A DNA stretch of 64,000 nt from Sunxiuqinia indica (GCF_009847015.1 NZ_WVEM01000002.1:62001-126000), one strand, 5' to 3'. Shown: positions 26,492 to 36,508, counted from the stretch's first letter. The notes: generated from the sequence alone by a model not told the origin. Program-made: numbers and translations.

Positions 26492-26914
26492 TTAATCCTC
26501 ATTCAAAATGGTAAATGGTTCGTTCTTTACTCCCGCATAAAACACCATTATTTCCACCGGGGCATCCGTTTTGTTTTCGCCGTAGTGGGAGGTGTTTACC
26601 AGCTCTATAATAGGGTCGCCTTCATTCAAAATGAGTTCGTCACCGTGTTCTGAAATCACCGAAAGCGAGCCTTTGAGCATATAGCCCACATTTATCACGG
26701 TGTGTTTATGCCATTCCAGTTTTGTATGTGGCGGTATGGTAAACTTTACCAGCGTGACCTCCGGCTGACCTTGTGGGTAAAGGGGGAGAATTGTACCATC
26801 CCATGTTTTTGTGCCTTGAACGATGACTGTTTTTTCAACCTTCGCAATCTCCTGTGCCTTTGTGCATCCCGACAAAAATATAGCAATGGCAATAACTAAG
26901 AATAACTTCTTCAT
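26492..26914 (-). CDS. Cupin-domain lipoprotein
   Basis: The protein starts MKKLFLVIAIAIFLSGCTK, a lipoprotein signal with lipobox LSGC, followed by a single cupin: 'FTIPPHTKLEWHKHTVINVGYMLKG' region with 'WHKHTVIN' metal-type histidines, and 'LNEGDPIIELVNTSHYGEN'. About 140 residues. It starts 1 nt after the M3 peptidase stop, so it is translationally coupled to that exported peptidase. The ligand is unknown. ATG 26914 is chosen over 26932 because it begins the lipoprotein signal. Confidence 0.85.
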   Translation of the reverse strand: MKKLFLVIAIAIFLSGCTKAQEIAKVEKTVIVQGTKTWDGTILPLYPQGQPEVTLVKFTIPPHTKLEWHKHTVINVGYMLKGSLSVISEHGDELILNEGDPIIELVNTSHYGENKTDAPVEIMVFYAGVKNEPFTILNED

Positions 26915-26915
26915 A

Positions 26916-29171
26916 TCAGCGATCATTAACAATTAACTTAATTTTCCGTTCTTCTACTTCAACAACATAGATCCCGTTCGGATAGCCACTGACATCGATT
27001 TTTGTCTCTTTGGAAACTATCGGTCGGCTCACTAACACTTGTCCAAAACTGTTGTACAGCGTATAGCGTTCGGCGTTGCCATCGGGGGTTTTTAACGTTA
27101 CCCAGTCAGTAGCGGGGTTGGGATAGAGCAGCACTTCAGGAATTGTTTTATCCCCGATTCCGGTTTGCACTTGCCGGAAAGTAACAGCTATATTTCTGTC
27201 GTATTTCGTGTGGAGGTACAGACTGTCTCTTATAGCGATACTATCGCCGTCAACAACAATGCTTGCAATTGTATTCCCTTCATCAGGCTTTAACTTAATT
27301 TTCACTGATTGTCCCTCTTGTGCGCGGATAGTACCATTGGGGAAGATAGTGCCTCCAATGCCGGCAGTAGCAGTAATGGTTCTCCGGTAGGGACTATTTT
27401 CCAACATATCGTCAACTTTGTCGGCAAGCTTAAGGTACAGCTCCTCATCCAAAGGCGTAAGCATCCCGGCAGAATCCATAGCCACCGCATAATCTCCCTG
27501 TTTAATATTATTAAGCAAGGTCTTGTACGTTTGCTTAGCTGAGGCAAAGTCATCTTTACTTTCAAACCAAATATTGAGTGCGGGCAATGCGCTCATGGTA
27601 TAGGAGATGGTGTAATTCGCGTGGTGAAAGAGATGACTCATATACACCCATTGATATTGTAAATTTGTTTTATTTGCAGCCTCTGTTCCAAGAAATAAAC
27701 CGTACAATCGCTTGTAGATGTTGTTTAGATCCTCCAGGGAAAGTTCCGTTTGCGCATAGACCTCTTGCTCAAAAGCATCAAAAAGTGTTTGATGTAACAC
27801 ATAGCCAATAATGTTTGATGCTACCTTTACAGCCTCAATTCCACTGACTGTAGCCACATCGGTAAAAGTGGAGAGTTCTGATCTCAGAGCAAGGGATTCA
27901 AAAGACATCGAGGGAACTTCTGTCAGGTCTGAATTAGAGGTTCCATACAAAGCGTTTTCGCGTGTACTTCCATAATCATCCAAATAATGTCCAAACTCGT
28001 GAAACAAGGCATTATAGCTGGGGTGCACATCAGAATTGATAAAGATAGCAGGAGCATTATAGTAAACGAAATTTGTACAGTACCCGATTTTTTCTCTTGT
28101 ATTTCCTCCGGCAATGTCGTAAAGCCCGTATTGTGTCAGATAATCGTAGGCAGGCTTGAACTCCGACAGATTAAGCTCCCTCGTATTGTCCATCACCCCG
28201 GCAAGTTTTTGCACCATATCTTCAGACGATTTGGCTATCAATGCATCTTCAAATTCGCTTTCATGGCTGAGTACGCCATTTAGTTCTTCATAAAACGGAG
28301 TGAAATATTGCTGTACAAAACGATGAACAACCTTTAGTTCTTCCGGAGAGTAGTTTCGTCCTTGATCTTCTTTATACGCGTATTCTAAAAAGTTGCTATA
28401 CTCCACCGATGATGCTTCAGCTATTTGCCTGCGCACCTTAACCAAATCAAGATAGATTGTGCCTATAATTCGATTTTTCTCTTGCCAAAGGGCAAGGTAT
28501 GCCTCCTGTCGTGTTTCACTATTAAGTTCGAGCGAATCTAAATTCGAAAAGTTGATCGTTTGTCCGGCTATCTCTACCTCAATTTCCTGTACTGAGGCGG
28601 CATTGTATTGGGCTAATATCTCACTCTCCCGGGTTCGAAGTGCGAGTTGATCTGGGGTTTGTTGGATGGCGCTTAAAAATGAATCTTGTAACTCCTCAGG
28701 TAAAGCACTCCAAACCACCGGCTGATATTTTGTGTACAGAGCTGCTCCTATTGTTCCGAGCCCCTTTGCTTTGACGTAATTTAACAAACCAGATGATTGG
28801 ATAGAGAGGTTAGCAACAGTTGCATTGGTTACATCTGTTGACTTAAGATATCCGTAGTAACTGGTATTAGTCAATACTTTAGCAAAATAGTCTAATATAT
28901 TTTCAATCCGGGCTATAATGCTATCGGAATTGGCGTTTTCGGAGTTACACAAGGCGGTAAAATCAGCGCAGAGCACATCCACGCCTTCCTTCGTTAAGTT
29001 TTCAAAAGGTTTTATCTCCGACAGAGGTATGGTGTCACGCCATATTTTTCCGCCATATACAGTAGTATCTTGTCCGGCATAAGGCGCACGTTGTGCCATT
29101 CCTGATAATGCCATCCCCGTCAGGATGAAGGCTACGAGTAAAGTTTTGGGTGTGTTGGCTTTGTGTTTCAT
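26916..29171 (-). CDS. Secreted M3-family metallopeptidase with InlB-type repeat and T9SS sorting domain
   Basis: The 751-residue protein has a signal peptide (to about residue 26, cleavage after 'SGMAQ'), an M3/oligoendopeptidase-like catalytic domain with zinc site 'LFHEFGHYLDD' (HEFGH 391-395) and the third ligand in 'TEVPSMSFE' near 418, then a divergent InlB B-repeat-like module ('ITATAGIGGTIFPNG', about 600-665) and a type A T9SS C-terminal domain (680-751: 'YPNPATDWVTL', 'YTLYNSFGQVL', 'GYPNGIYVVEV'). Export across the outer membrane by the type IX system is therefore expected. M3 enzymes are mostly cytosolic, so a surface version is uncommon. The next gene, a cupin lipoprotein, follows after 1 nt. 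Confidence 0.88.
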   Translation of the reverse strand: MKHKANTPKTLLVAFILTGMALSGMAQRAPYAGQDTTVYGGKIWRDTIPLSEIKPFENLTKEGVDVLCADFTALCNSENANSDSIIARIENILDYFAKVLTNTSYYGYLKSTDVTNATVANLSIQSSGLLNYVKAKGLGTIGAALYTKYQPVVWSALPEELQDSFLSAIQQTPDQLALRTRESEILAQYNAASVQEIEVEIAGQTINFSNLDSLELNSETRQEAYLALWQEKNRIIGTIYLDLVKVRRQIAEASSVEYSNFLEYAYKEDQGRNYSPEELKVVHRFVQQYFTPFYEELNGVLSHESEFEDALIAKSSEDMVQKLAGVMDNTRELNLSEFKPAYDYLTQYGLYDIAGGNTREKIGYCTNFVYYNAPAIFINSDVHPSYNALFHEFGHYLDDYGSTRENALYGTSNSDLTEVPSMSFESLALRSELSTFTDVATVSGIEAVKVASNIIGYVLHQTLFDAFEQEVYAQTELSLEDLNNIYKRLYGLFLGTEAANKTNLQYQWVYMSHLFHHANYTISYTMSALPALNIWFESKDDFASAKQTYKTLLNNIKQGDYAVAMDSAGMLTPLDEELYLKLADKVDDMLENSPYRRTITATAGIGGTIFPNGTIRAQEGQSVKIKLKPDEGNTIASIVVDGDSIAIRDSLYLHTKYDRNIAVTFRQVQTGIGDKTIPEVLLYPNPATDWVTLKTPDGNAERYTLYNSFGQVLVSRPIVSKETKIDVSGYPNGIYVVEVEERKIKLIVNDR

Positions 29172-29584
29172 AACTATAAGTTGATAACAAATACTACCGG
29201 GGTTGTATTTAATATTTTCATAATCGTTTTCTTGTCAGGTTTAGTTTCCATAGCTTTAAGCCAACAGTTCCGATGATAATCCTGGAATACCAATCGACTT
29301 GGTTTTATGGTTGCGAACTATTTTGTGGAAATCATATTTTCCAAACTCTAAAATATAAAATTGATCAGGATAATTGTTCGATATAAGTAATTTGGAATGA
29401 TTATAAAGTGCAGCAGATCGAGCAACTTTCTGAAAGATGATTGGAGGATAAACAGGAGTAATTACTTACGAGTGAGAAATATTGATCATGCTCGTTTCAT
29501 ATTTTTAGAATGATTTGATTGGTTTAGTCAACTAATTCATCGAGACTCTGCCACGGGGTAGTCAGCTTTGAGAATTCTCTTTAT
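29172..29584. other. Intergenic region upstream of the M3 peptidase
   Basis: About 410 nt, A+T-rich. It must hold the promoter of the leftward M3 peptidase gene and the end of the epimerase transcript. No gene, RNA or strong terminator hairpin was recognised. Confidence 0.5.
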
Positions 29585-30571
29585 TTAGTTCAAATAGCCA
29601 AATTTCTCAAACCATTCCAACGAATCTTTTATTGCTTGATCAATTGGTGTTTGAGGCAGTTGTAGTTCTTTCTGAGCTTTTGCCGAAGAATAATAATTGT
29701 CAGCTTGCAGTAGTTGGGCATTAACTTGATTCAGTTTGGCCGGTTTGCGAAATGCTTTTTCGTAAGCCGAACCAAATGATCCGGCGATATTCAGGATTGG
29801 TCTTGGTATTCTTACAAGTTGTTGTGGGTAGCCTGAAACAGCTTTCATCGTTGTAAAAAACTCCTGATAAGTCAGGTTTTCATTCGCCAATAAATAGCAC
29901 GCTCCATTTTCTCCTATCTCAATGGCATTCACAATTCCGGTGGCAGCATCTTCAACATGCACAAAGTTTTTCCCTCCCGCAGGATAAGGCATTAGCTTTT
30001 TCCCATGTGCCATCAACAGCATTTGTCCCGAGCTTGGTTTGGCGTCATGTTTACCCAGCATAAAAGTGGGGTTAACAACGATTGCCGGGAAGTTGTATTT
30101 CTGATGAAAATCCAATGCCAGTTGTTGTGCTTCGTATTTGCTTCGCATATACCCTGATTGATATTGAAGGCTGGTGAAAGGCGTTGTTTCATTGCCCGGA
30201 TTTTCTTTCGTTCCCGGACCAAATGCATTGGCCGAGCCAACGAAGATGAAGCGTTCAACTCCGGCTTTTTTACATTCTTCGAGCATAAACTGTACGCCAT
30301 CAACATTTACTTTTTGATAATACTTGTAAGCCGATGGCCATTGCGAAGTATTGGCCGCTACATGAACAACGACCCGGCAGTCGGCGAGTGCTCGTTGCAG
30401 TTCATGTCGATCCATGAAATTACCTTTGAAAATTTCCGGATTTGTATTTTTTAGCGAAAGCAAGTTGCTGCTTTCGCGTACCATGGCTTTTACCTCATAG
30501 TTAGCTTGCAATAGTTTTCTTGTCAGGTTGCTTCCAAGAAGGCTGTTTGCTCCGGTTATCAGTACTTTCAT
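29585..30571 (-). CDS. NAD(P)-dependent epimerase/dehydratase (extended SDR)
   Basis: The 328-residue protein starts 'MKVLITGANSLLGSNLTRKLL', the TGxxxxxG dinucleotide motif of extended SDRs, and has 'VVHVAANTSQW', 'FVGSANAFGPG' and the catalytic 'YMRSKYEAQ' (YxxxK). It resembles dihydroflavonol-reductase-like epimerases. The product and substrate are not known. ATG 30571 is preferred to the open frame start at 30655 because it is followed directly by the Rossmann strand. It overlaps the end of the SDR gene by 71 nt on the same strand. Confidence 0.85.
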   Translation of the reverse strand: MKVLITGANSLLGSNLTRKLLQANYEVKAMVRESSNLLSLKNTNPEIFKGNFMDRHELQRALADCRVVVHVAANTSQWPSAYKYYQKVNVDGVQFMLEECKKAGVERFIFVGSANAFGPGTKENPGNETTPFTSLQYQSGYMRSKYEAQQLALDFHQKYNFPAIVVNPTFMLGKHDAKPSSGQMLLMAHGKKLMPYPAGGKNFVHVEDAATGIVNAIEIGENGACYLLANENLTYQEFFTTMKAVSGYPQQLVRIPRPILNIAGSFGSAYEKAFRKPAKLNQVNAQLLQADNYYSSAKAQKELQLPQTPIDQAIKDSLEWFEKFGYLN

Positions 30572-31370
30572 CGCAGTTTTTTTTCTCACGTTTGAAAATT
30601 CGGGTTCCGACAGATATGCGGAAGTTTTCCGTAACCAATCGAATAAAGAAGGCATTGATCTGGTTCATGATGCCTGGAATGATTACTGATTTACCCTTCA
30701 ACATTTTCCCGATTGCAATAGTTGCAATCTGTTTCGGGGTCATAATGGATAACTTCACATAAAAACTTTGTCCATTTATTCGTGTGGAAACATCAGCGTT
30801 AGTCATGATTGGCCCCGGATTTAATACGCTGACACTTACATTCGAGTCCAGGAGTTCGGCTTCCAGTCCCCTTGTAAAATGATGAACAAAGGCTTTTGTA
30901 GCCGGGTAAATGGTTTTGTATGGCACGGGAGAAAAGGCAGCCAGACTAGAGACATTCAGAATGTATGATGAGTTTAGTTTCTTTAATTCCGGCAGAAGAG
31001 TTCTGGTCAATAAGGTCATTGCGCGAATGTTCAACTGAATCATATTGTCGAGGTAATCGATTTCCGAATCAACAAAAATTTGTGTGCCTCCAATTCCCGC
31101 ATTATTGATCAGCATATTGACGGTGAAATTCGTGGTTACCCAATCAGCAATTTCAAGGACGGTATCGAGCTCGGTGAGATCGGTCTCCCTGCAATGAACT
31201 TTTATCTGATAGGTCTGCCTGAGCTTTTCACATAACACTTCAAGGTTCTCATTGGGTAGTGAAATCAGGATTAGATTCATTTTTCTACCGGCACATTCTT
31301 CGGCAAAAGCTTTGCCTAAACCTGTGCTTGCTCCTGTAATTAATGTGTATAGACACCCCGGATCTTTCAT
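30501..31370 (-). CDS. Short-chain dehydrogenase/reductase (classical SDR)
   Basis: The 289-residue protein has 'YTLITGASTGLGKAFAEECA' (TGxxxGxG), 'LINNAGIGG' (NNAG), Ser in 'LNVSSLAAFSPVP' and the catalytic 'YPATKAFVH' (YxxxK). A basic tail rich in K/R/S ends the protein and is encoded where the next gene starts, giving a 71-nt overlap; the tail may not be conserved. Cytosolic oxidoreductase of unknown substrate, probably coexpressed with the downstream epimerase. Confidence 0.85.
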   Translation of the reverse strand: MKDPGCLYTLITGASTGLGKAFAEECAGRKMNLILISLPNENLEVLCEKLRQTYQIKVHCRETDLTELDTVLEIADWVTTNFTVNMLINNAGIGGTQIFVDSEIDYLDNMIQLNIRAMTLLTRTLLPELKKLNSSYILNVSSLAAFSPVPYKTIYPATKAFVHHFTRGLEAELLDSNVSVSVLNPGPIMTNADVSTRINGQSFYVKLSIMTPKQIATIAIGKMLKGKSVIIPGIMNQINAFFIRLVTENFRISVGTRIFKREKKNCDESTDNRSKQPSWKQPDKKTIAS

Positions 31371-31959
31371 TGCGTTATTTCATTTTTAACTCCAGTCGTA
31401 GTTGCTTGTTTGGCTGTCGTGTTCTTTAAGTTGACTTAAATATGTTCGATTATCTGTTCCACAAAAAGCAGGCAAATGATGATAATTGATGTTCGAGAAA
31501 AACTTTTCTTTTATTAACTGGTTGGATTCCAGTGCTGCATTTCATTTCATATTGCTTATATGTCTATTCACAAACATTGAAAAGTTGAGGCGCGTATCCA
31601 CATGTTGTAGCCCTTATTACCCGTTTTGCCCAACAAAGGTATAGTTAATAAGGAAGATTCCTCGGGTATTCAACTAAAATGCACTATTGTGTGCGTTTTA
31701 GTTTTTTTACATTGAAGTTTCGGTATTTGAAAGTGATCTTCCGGGAAAATCGAACCTTAAAAATTCAGACTTGTAACTCTTCTATCCATAGGATCTATTG
31801 TCCCGGGAGCGGGTTTTTATTTATATTCATTAAAAATAACTACAGAATTCGAAGTATGAAGATTGCTTCATATGTAAATGCTTGAAAATCAAAACCTGAT
31901 ATTTGTTACCTAAAGGTTAAAAACTTGTTTGTTTTTGAGTAGTCCTTATGTAAAAAGGT
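31371..31959. other. Divergent intergenic region upstream of mutA
   Basis: About 590 nt between the leftward SDR gene and mutA. A 68-codon open frame at 31679-31885 has no family features and is not called. The 3' end carries the candidate mutA promoter. Confidence 0.5.
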
Positions 31960-31967
31960 TAATTTTG
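31960..31967 (+). promoter_or_regulatory. Candidate -7 element of the mutA-mutB promoter
   Basis: TAATTTTG fits TAnnTTTG, with a TTTTTG (ending 31937) 22 nt upstream as a possible -33 element. It lies 27 nt before the mutA ATG. Confidence 0.5.
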
Positions 31968-31994
31968 CAGCCTGATTTTCTTAACAGTTACATT

Positions 31995-33875
31995 ATGACA
32001 GAAAAATATATCAAACTATTTAACGAGTTCCCTCCTGTCAGTTCTGAGGCTTGGAAAGAAAAAGTGGTTGCCGATTTAAAAGGTGCCGACTTTGACCGCA
32101 AGCTGGTGTGGAGGACAAACGAAGGTTTTTCGGTTCAGCCGTATTATAGACAGGAAGACCTTGCAAAACTAGACTACCTGGATTCATTGCCAGGTGAGTT
32201 TCCTTATGTACGGGGTACCAAAACCAATAACAACGATTGGTATGTTCGTCAGAATATCATCGTAAAAGATTTGGAAGAGTCCAACAAGAAAGCACTGGAA
32301 GTATTAATGAAAGGTGTCACTTCGTTGGGCTTTGTTTTTAATGAGTGTACCGAAGTTACCGTTGACGACCTGGCTGTTTTGCTAAAAGGCATTTGTTTGG
32401 AGTCGGTTGAGGTGAACTTTGAAGCCAAGTGTTGCACCTGTAAAATTGCGGAAGCATTTGCTGAATACGTGCTGGCCGGAAAATGGGATGCAAAAAACAT
32501 TGTTGCATCCGTAGCTTACGATCCCTTCGGAAACTACCTGCTTTACGGTCGGTTCAAAAAAGGTGTTGATCATGTGTTAGCTCAGGCTCAAAATCTAATT
32601 GCCAAATCTGCCGAGTTGCCCAAATACCGCGTATTGGCTGTAAATGGTAAAAACTTTGGAAATGCTGGTGCTTCTGTTGTTCAGGAGTTGGCTTTTTCAT
32701 TGGCTCAGGGTGTTGAGTATCTTTCAACGCTGACTGAAAAAGGAGTGGCTGTTGAAGATGTAGCAAAAAACATCAAATTTAATTTGAGTGTGAGTGCCAA
32801 CTACTTCATGGAAATTGCCAAGTTGCGTGCAGGTCGCCTGTTATGGGCACAAATCGTAAAAGCTTACGAACCTAAGTGTGAGTGTGGTTGTAAAATGCGT
32901 GTTCATGCCGAAACCGGAAGCTGGAACAAAACATTCTACGATCCTTACGTGAATATGCTTCGTACTCAAACCGAGGCCATGAGTGCTGCGTTAGGTGGTG
33001 CAGACTCAATCACGGTGCTTCCGTTCAATGCGATTTTCGAAGATCCAACAACTTTCTCTGATCGTATTGCCCGTAACCAACAATTGTTGTTGAAAGAAGA
33101 ATCGCACTTCGATAAAATCGTTGACCCGGGTGCCGGTTCATATTATATTGAAGAATTGACTGCTTCTATTGCTGACGAAGTTTGGAAATTATTCCTGGAA
33201 ATTCAGGATAAAGGTGGTTTCCTCGCCGCAGCAAAAGACGGTTTCATTCAAACTAAGGTAAAAGAAATGTCTGCTAAGCGCGACTTAAATGTTGCTATCC
33301 GCCGCGAAAATTTGTTGGGTATTAACCAGTTCCCAAATTTTACTGAGCGATTGGAAAAAGCGGAATTGGTAGATGATGCTCTTGCACCAACCGACTTAAC
33401 TGCCGAAGACGCTGAAATTGAAACCCTCAAACCATACCGTGGTGCGATGGCTTTCGAAAAACTTCGTGTAGCGACTGACAAATACTCAAAAGAGAACAAA
33501 CGTCCGTTGGCTTTCATGCTAACTGTTGGGAACATTAATTTCGCCAAGGCACGCTCGCAATTTGCTTGCAACTTTTTTGCTGTTGCCGGTTACGATGTGA
33601 AAGATAACAATGGTTTTGCCAGTGTGGCCGATGGTGTTGCCGCAGCTAAAGAAGCCGGTGCGGATATCATTGTAATTTGTAGCTCTGATGATGAATATGC
33701 TGAAGCTGCTCCTGCTGCTTTCGACTTAATTAAAGGCGAAGCTATTTTTGTAGTGGCCGGTGCTCCTGCCTGCACAGATGATTTGAAAGCAAAAGGAATT
33801 GAAAACTTCATTCATGTAAAAAGTAATCTGCTGGAAGAGTTGACTGCTTATAATGCAAAGTTGGGAATAAAGTAA
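31995..33875 (+). CDS. mutA: Methylmalonyl-CoA mutase small (beta) subunit MutA
   Basis: MutA is the non-catalytic partner of MutB in the B12-dependent interconversion of succinyl-CoA and methylmalonyl-CoA, used for propionate formation or breakdown. The 626-residue protein shares the mutase barrel ('MRVHAETGSWNKTFYDPYVN', 'QTEAMSAALGGADSITVLPF', 'DPGAGSYYIEELT') and a C-terminal flavodoxin-like domain that lacks the DxHxxG cobalamin motif, as expected of the small subunit. ATG 31995 gives MTEKYIKLFNEFPPV; the frame stays open for 22 codons upstream. Two cysteine clusters, C146-C147-T-C149 and C295-E-C297-G-C299, are notable. Confidence 0.95.
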   Translation: MTEKYIKLFNEFPPVSSEAWKEKVVADLKGADFDRKLVWRTNEGFSVQPYYRQEDLAKLDYLDSLPGEFPYVRGTKTNNNDWYVRQNIIVKDLEESNKKALEVLMKGVTSLGFVFNECTEVTVDDLAVLLKGICLESVEVNFEAKCCTCKIAEAFAEYVLAGKWDAKNIVASVAYDPFGNYLLYGRFKKGVDHVLAQAQNLIAKSAELPKYRVLAVNGKNFGNAGASVVQELAFSLAQGVEYLSTLTEKGVAVEDVAKNIKFNLSVSANYFMEIAKLRAGRLLWAQIVKAYEPKCECGCKMRVHAETGSWNKTFYDPYVNMLRTQTEAMSAALGGADSITVLPFNAIFEDPTTFSDRIARNQQLLLKEESHFDKIVDPGAGSYYIEELTASIADEVWKLFLEIQDKGGFLAAAKDGFIQTKVKEMSAKRDLNVAIRRENLLGINQFPNFTERLEKAELVDDALAPTDLTAEDAEIETLKPYRGAMAFEKLRVATDKYSKENKRPLAFMLTVGNINFAKARSQFACNFFAVAGYDVKDNNGFASVADGVAAAKEAGADIIVICSSDDEYAEAAPAAFDLIKGEAIFVVAGAPACTDDLKAKGIENFIHVKSNLLEELTAYNAKLGIK

Positions 33876-33892
33876 TCAGATAAGAAGACATC

Positions 33893-33913
33893 AGAATTTA
33901 GACAATAGACATT
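33893..33913. repeat. Left imperfect inverted repeat of the four-helix-bundle cassette
   Basis: This 21-nt stretch ends in TAGACATT and matches the reverse complement of 34266-34286 at 17 of 21 positions. The pair brackets the four-helix-bundle gene. Confidence 0.6.
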
Positions 33914-33917
33914 CAGA

Positions 33918-34274
33918 ATGCATAATTACCGGGAAATAAAGATTTGGCAAAGGGCAAGAGTTCTTGTTAAAGAGGTATATCTGGTAACCAAGCAATTTCC
34001 TTCTGATGAGCTTTATGGATTGATCTCGCAAACTCGACGGGCACCCGTCTCTATAGTGTTAAACATAGCAGAAGGAGCTGGTCGTGGTACCAATAAAGAT
34101 TTCAACCACTTTCTGCATATCGCTAAGGGATCTTTGTTCGAAGTTGAATCATTAATGATTCTCGCCTGCGATCTGGAATATATTTCGGAAAACGCAAAAG
34201 AAGAAATGTTAGATAAAACTTCCGAGATTGTTAAAATGCTGATTGCTTTTCAGAAGAATTTATCTAATGTCTAG
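33918..34274 (+). CDS. Four-helix-bundle protein (23S rRNA intervening-sequence family)
   Basis: The 118-residue protein matches the family first found encoded in 23S rRNA intervening sequences: 'YREIKIWQRARVLVKEVY' start, 'FPSDELYGLISQTRRAPVSI' in the middle and 'NIAEGAGRGTNKDFNHFL' (the NxAEG-RG signature). The family is a small helical bundle with unclear function; many copies sit in intergenic places in Bacteroidota. Here it separates mutA and mutB and lies between imperfect inverted repeats, so it looks like an inserted cassette. The right repeat includes the last codons and stop. Confidence 0.9.
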   Translation: MHNYREIKIWQRARVLVKEVYLVTKQFPSDELYGLISQTRRAPVSIVLNIAEGAGRGTNKDFNHFLHIAKGSLFEVESLMILACDLEYISENAKEEMLDKTSEIVKMLIAFQKNLSNV

Positions 34275-34286
34275 AATCTAAAATCT
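34266..34286. repeat. Right imperfect inverted repeat of the four-helix-bundle cassette
   Basis: Starts AATGTCTAGA and continues with AATCTAAA units; it overlaps the stop codon of the four-helix-bundle gene (34272-34274) and pairs with 33893-33913. Further AATCTAAA/AATCTATA copies extend to about 34299. Confidence 0.6.
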
Positions 34287-34300
34287 AAAATCTATAATGT

Positions 34301-36454
34301 ATGAAACCGAATTTTAAGAATATAAACATAAAAACAGTTGCTCCCCAGCCTGAGGCGGGAGAGTGGGCTGCTCAAAATAGAATTGAGAAAGACTGGGTGA
34401 CTCCGGAACAGATTCCGGTGAAACCAGTTTACACGAAAGACGATTTGGAAGGCATGGAGCATTTAAATTATGCTGCCGGGTTGCCACCATTTCTTCGTGG
34501 ACCATATTCAGCCATGTACGCTATGCGTCCGTGGACGATCCGTCAGTATGCCGGATTCTCTACCGCTGAAGAGTCGAACGCGTTTTACCGCCGTAACCTG
34601 GCTGCCGGACAAAAAGGGCTTTCAGTCGCTTTTGACTTGGCAACTCACCGCGGTTACGACTCGGATCACCCTCGTGTAGTGGGTGATGTGGGTAAAGCCG
34701 GTGTGGCCATCGACTCAATCCTGGATATGAAAATCCTGTTTGACCAGATTCCATTGGATAAAATGTCTGTTTCGATGACCATGAACGGAGCCGTGCTTCC
34801 GGTAATGGCATTCTATATTGTTACCGCGTTGGAACAAGGTGCTACGCTGGAGCAGCTTTCAGGAACTATTCAAAATGATATTCTGAAAGAGTTCATGGTG
34901 CGTAATACCTATATTTATCCACCAGAATTCTCGATGAAAGCGATTGCTGACATCTTTGAGTTTACTTCACAAAAAATGCCGAAGTTCAACTCAATTTCTA
35001 TTTCGGGTTACCATATGCAAGAAGCTGGTGCAACCGCCGATATTGAAATGGCCTACACTTTGGCCGACGGTTTGGAATACCTGCGTACAGGTATCAAAGC
35101 CGGATTGGATGTTGATGCCTTTGCACCACGTTTGTCATTCTTCTGGGCGGTTGGAATGAACCACTTTATGGAGATTGCCAAAATGCGTGCTGCACGTATG
35201 ATCTGGGCGAAACTGGTGAAACAGTTCAATCCGAAAAACCCAAAATCGATGGCTTTGCGTACGCACTCGCAAACATCGGGTTGGTCGTTGACTGAGCAAG
35301 ATCCATTCAATAACGTTGGTCGTACTGCTATTGAAGCGATGGCTGCTACTTTGGGACATACTCAATCGTTGCACACCAATGCGCTGGACGAAGCAATTGC
35401 TTTGCCAACCGACTTCTCAGCTCGTATTGCACGTAACACACAGTTATATATTCAGCAAGAAACCGAGATTTGCCGTGGAGCCGATCCATGGGCCGGTTCG
35501 TACTACGTTGAATCATTGACTCAGGAGTTGTACAACAAAGCCTGGGCATTGATCGAAGAAGTTGAAAAACTGGGTGGTATGTCGAAAGCCGTTGAAACCG
35601 GTGTTCCCAAAATGCGTATTGAAGAAGCTGCAGCGCGTGCACAAGGACGGATTGACAGTGGCGCTCAAACCATTGTTGGGGTAAATAAATACCGTTTGGA
35701 AAAAGAAGATCCAATTGATATTTTAGATATCGACAATACCGAAGTTCGTAAATCGCAAATTAAACGATTGGAAAAACTGCGTGCAGAGCGCAACGAAGAG
35801 GAAGTTCAACAAGCCTTGGCTGCTATTACCAAATGTGCAGAAACAGGAGAAGGCAACTTGCTTGATCTCTCAGTAAAGGCAGCGCAGAAACGTGCGTCGC
35901 TGGGTGAAATATCAGATGCCTGCGAAAAAATCGTGGGACGTTATAAAGCTGTAATCAGAACAATTTCAGGCGTGTATTCATCAGAAAGTAAACAAGATCA
36001 AACCTTCAAGGAAGCACAGGATTTGGCAACCAAGTTTGCCGGATTGGAAGGCCGTCAGCCTCGGATCATGATTGCCAAAATGGGGCAGGATGGTCACGAT
36101 CGTGGAGCAAAAGTAGTGGCAACCGGTTATGCCGACCTTGGTTTCGATGTGGATATGGGACCTTTGTTCCAAACTCCGGAAGAAGCTGCCAAGCAAGCGG
36201 TTGAAAACGATGTGCACGTGATGGGTGTTTCGTCACTGGCTGCAGGACACAAAACCTTGGTTCCTGCCGTTATTGCAGAACTGAAAAAACTGGGCCGCGA
36301 AGACATCATGGTCATTGCCGGTGGTGTAATTCCTGCTCAGGATTACAAATACCTGTACGATGCTGGTGTAGTTGCCATTTTCGGACCTGGAACCAGCGTA
36401 TCGGCTGCAGGTAAGAAAATCCTGGAGATTTTGATTTCGGCACACGAAGAGTAA
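34301..36454 (+). CDS. mutB: Methylmalonyl-CoA mutase large (alpha) subunit MutB
   Basis: MutB is the catalytic adenosylcobalamin subunit. The 717-residue protein has the substrate barrel ('[20 protein letters not shown]', '[20 protein letters not shown]', '[19 protein letters not shown]', '[13 protein letters not shown]') and the C-terminal B12-binding domain with 'DGHDRG' (597-602, base-off His ligand) and '[10 protein letters not shown]'. All key motifs are intact. The ATG at 34301 lies 26 nt after the inserted four-helix-bundle gene, within the right-hand repeats, so its translation start region was remade or flanked by the insertion. Followed by a terminator. Confidence 0.97.
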   Translation: MKPNFKNINIKTVAPQPEAGEWAAQNRIEKDWVTPEQIPVKPVYTKDDLEGMEHLNYAAGLPPFLRGPYSAMYAMRPWTIRQYAGFSTAEESNAFYRRNLAAGQKGLSVAFDLATHRGYDSDHPRVVGDVGKAGVAIDSILDMKILFDQIPLDKMSVSMTMNGAVLPVMAFYIVTALEQGATLEQLSGTIQNDILKEFMVRNTYIYPPEFSMKAIADIFEFTSQKMPKFNSISISGYHMQEAGATADIEMAYTLADGLEYLRTGIKAGLDVDAFAPRLSFFWAVGMNHFMEIAKMRAARMIWAKLVKQFNPKNPKSMALRTHSQTSGWSLTEQDPFNNVGRTAIEAMAATLGHTQSLHTNALDEAIALPTDFSARIARNTQLYIQQETEICRGADPWAGSYYVESLTQELYNKAWALIEEVEKLGGMSKAVETGVPKMRIEEAAARAQGRIDSGAQTIVGVNKYRLEKEDPIDILDIDNTEVRKSQIKRLEKLRAERNEEEVQQALAAITKCAETGEGNLLDLSVKAAQKRASLGEISDACEKIVGRYKAVIRTISGVYSSESKQDQTFKEAQDLATKFAGLEGRQPRIMIAKMGQDGHDRGAKVVATGYADLGFDVDMGPLFQTPEEAAKQAVENDVHVMGVSSLAAGHKTLVPAVIAELKKLGREDIMVIAGGVIPAQDYKYLYDAGVVAIFGPGTSVSAAGKKILEILISAHEE

Positions 36455-36508
36455 GAAGTCTTGAGTTGCGAGTACAGCGTTACGCGTAACTTGAACTCAA
36501 TTATATTG

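Noticed and set aside
31679-31885. 68-codon open frame upstream of mutA
   Set aside because: Composition and lack of family features look random; it lies in the promoter region and has no plausible leader.
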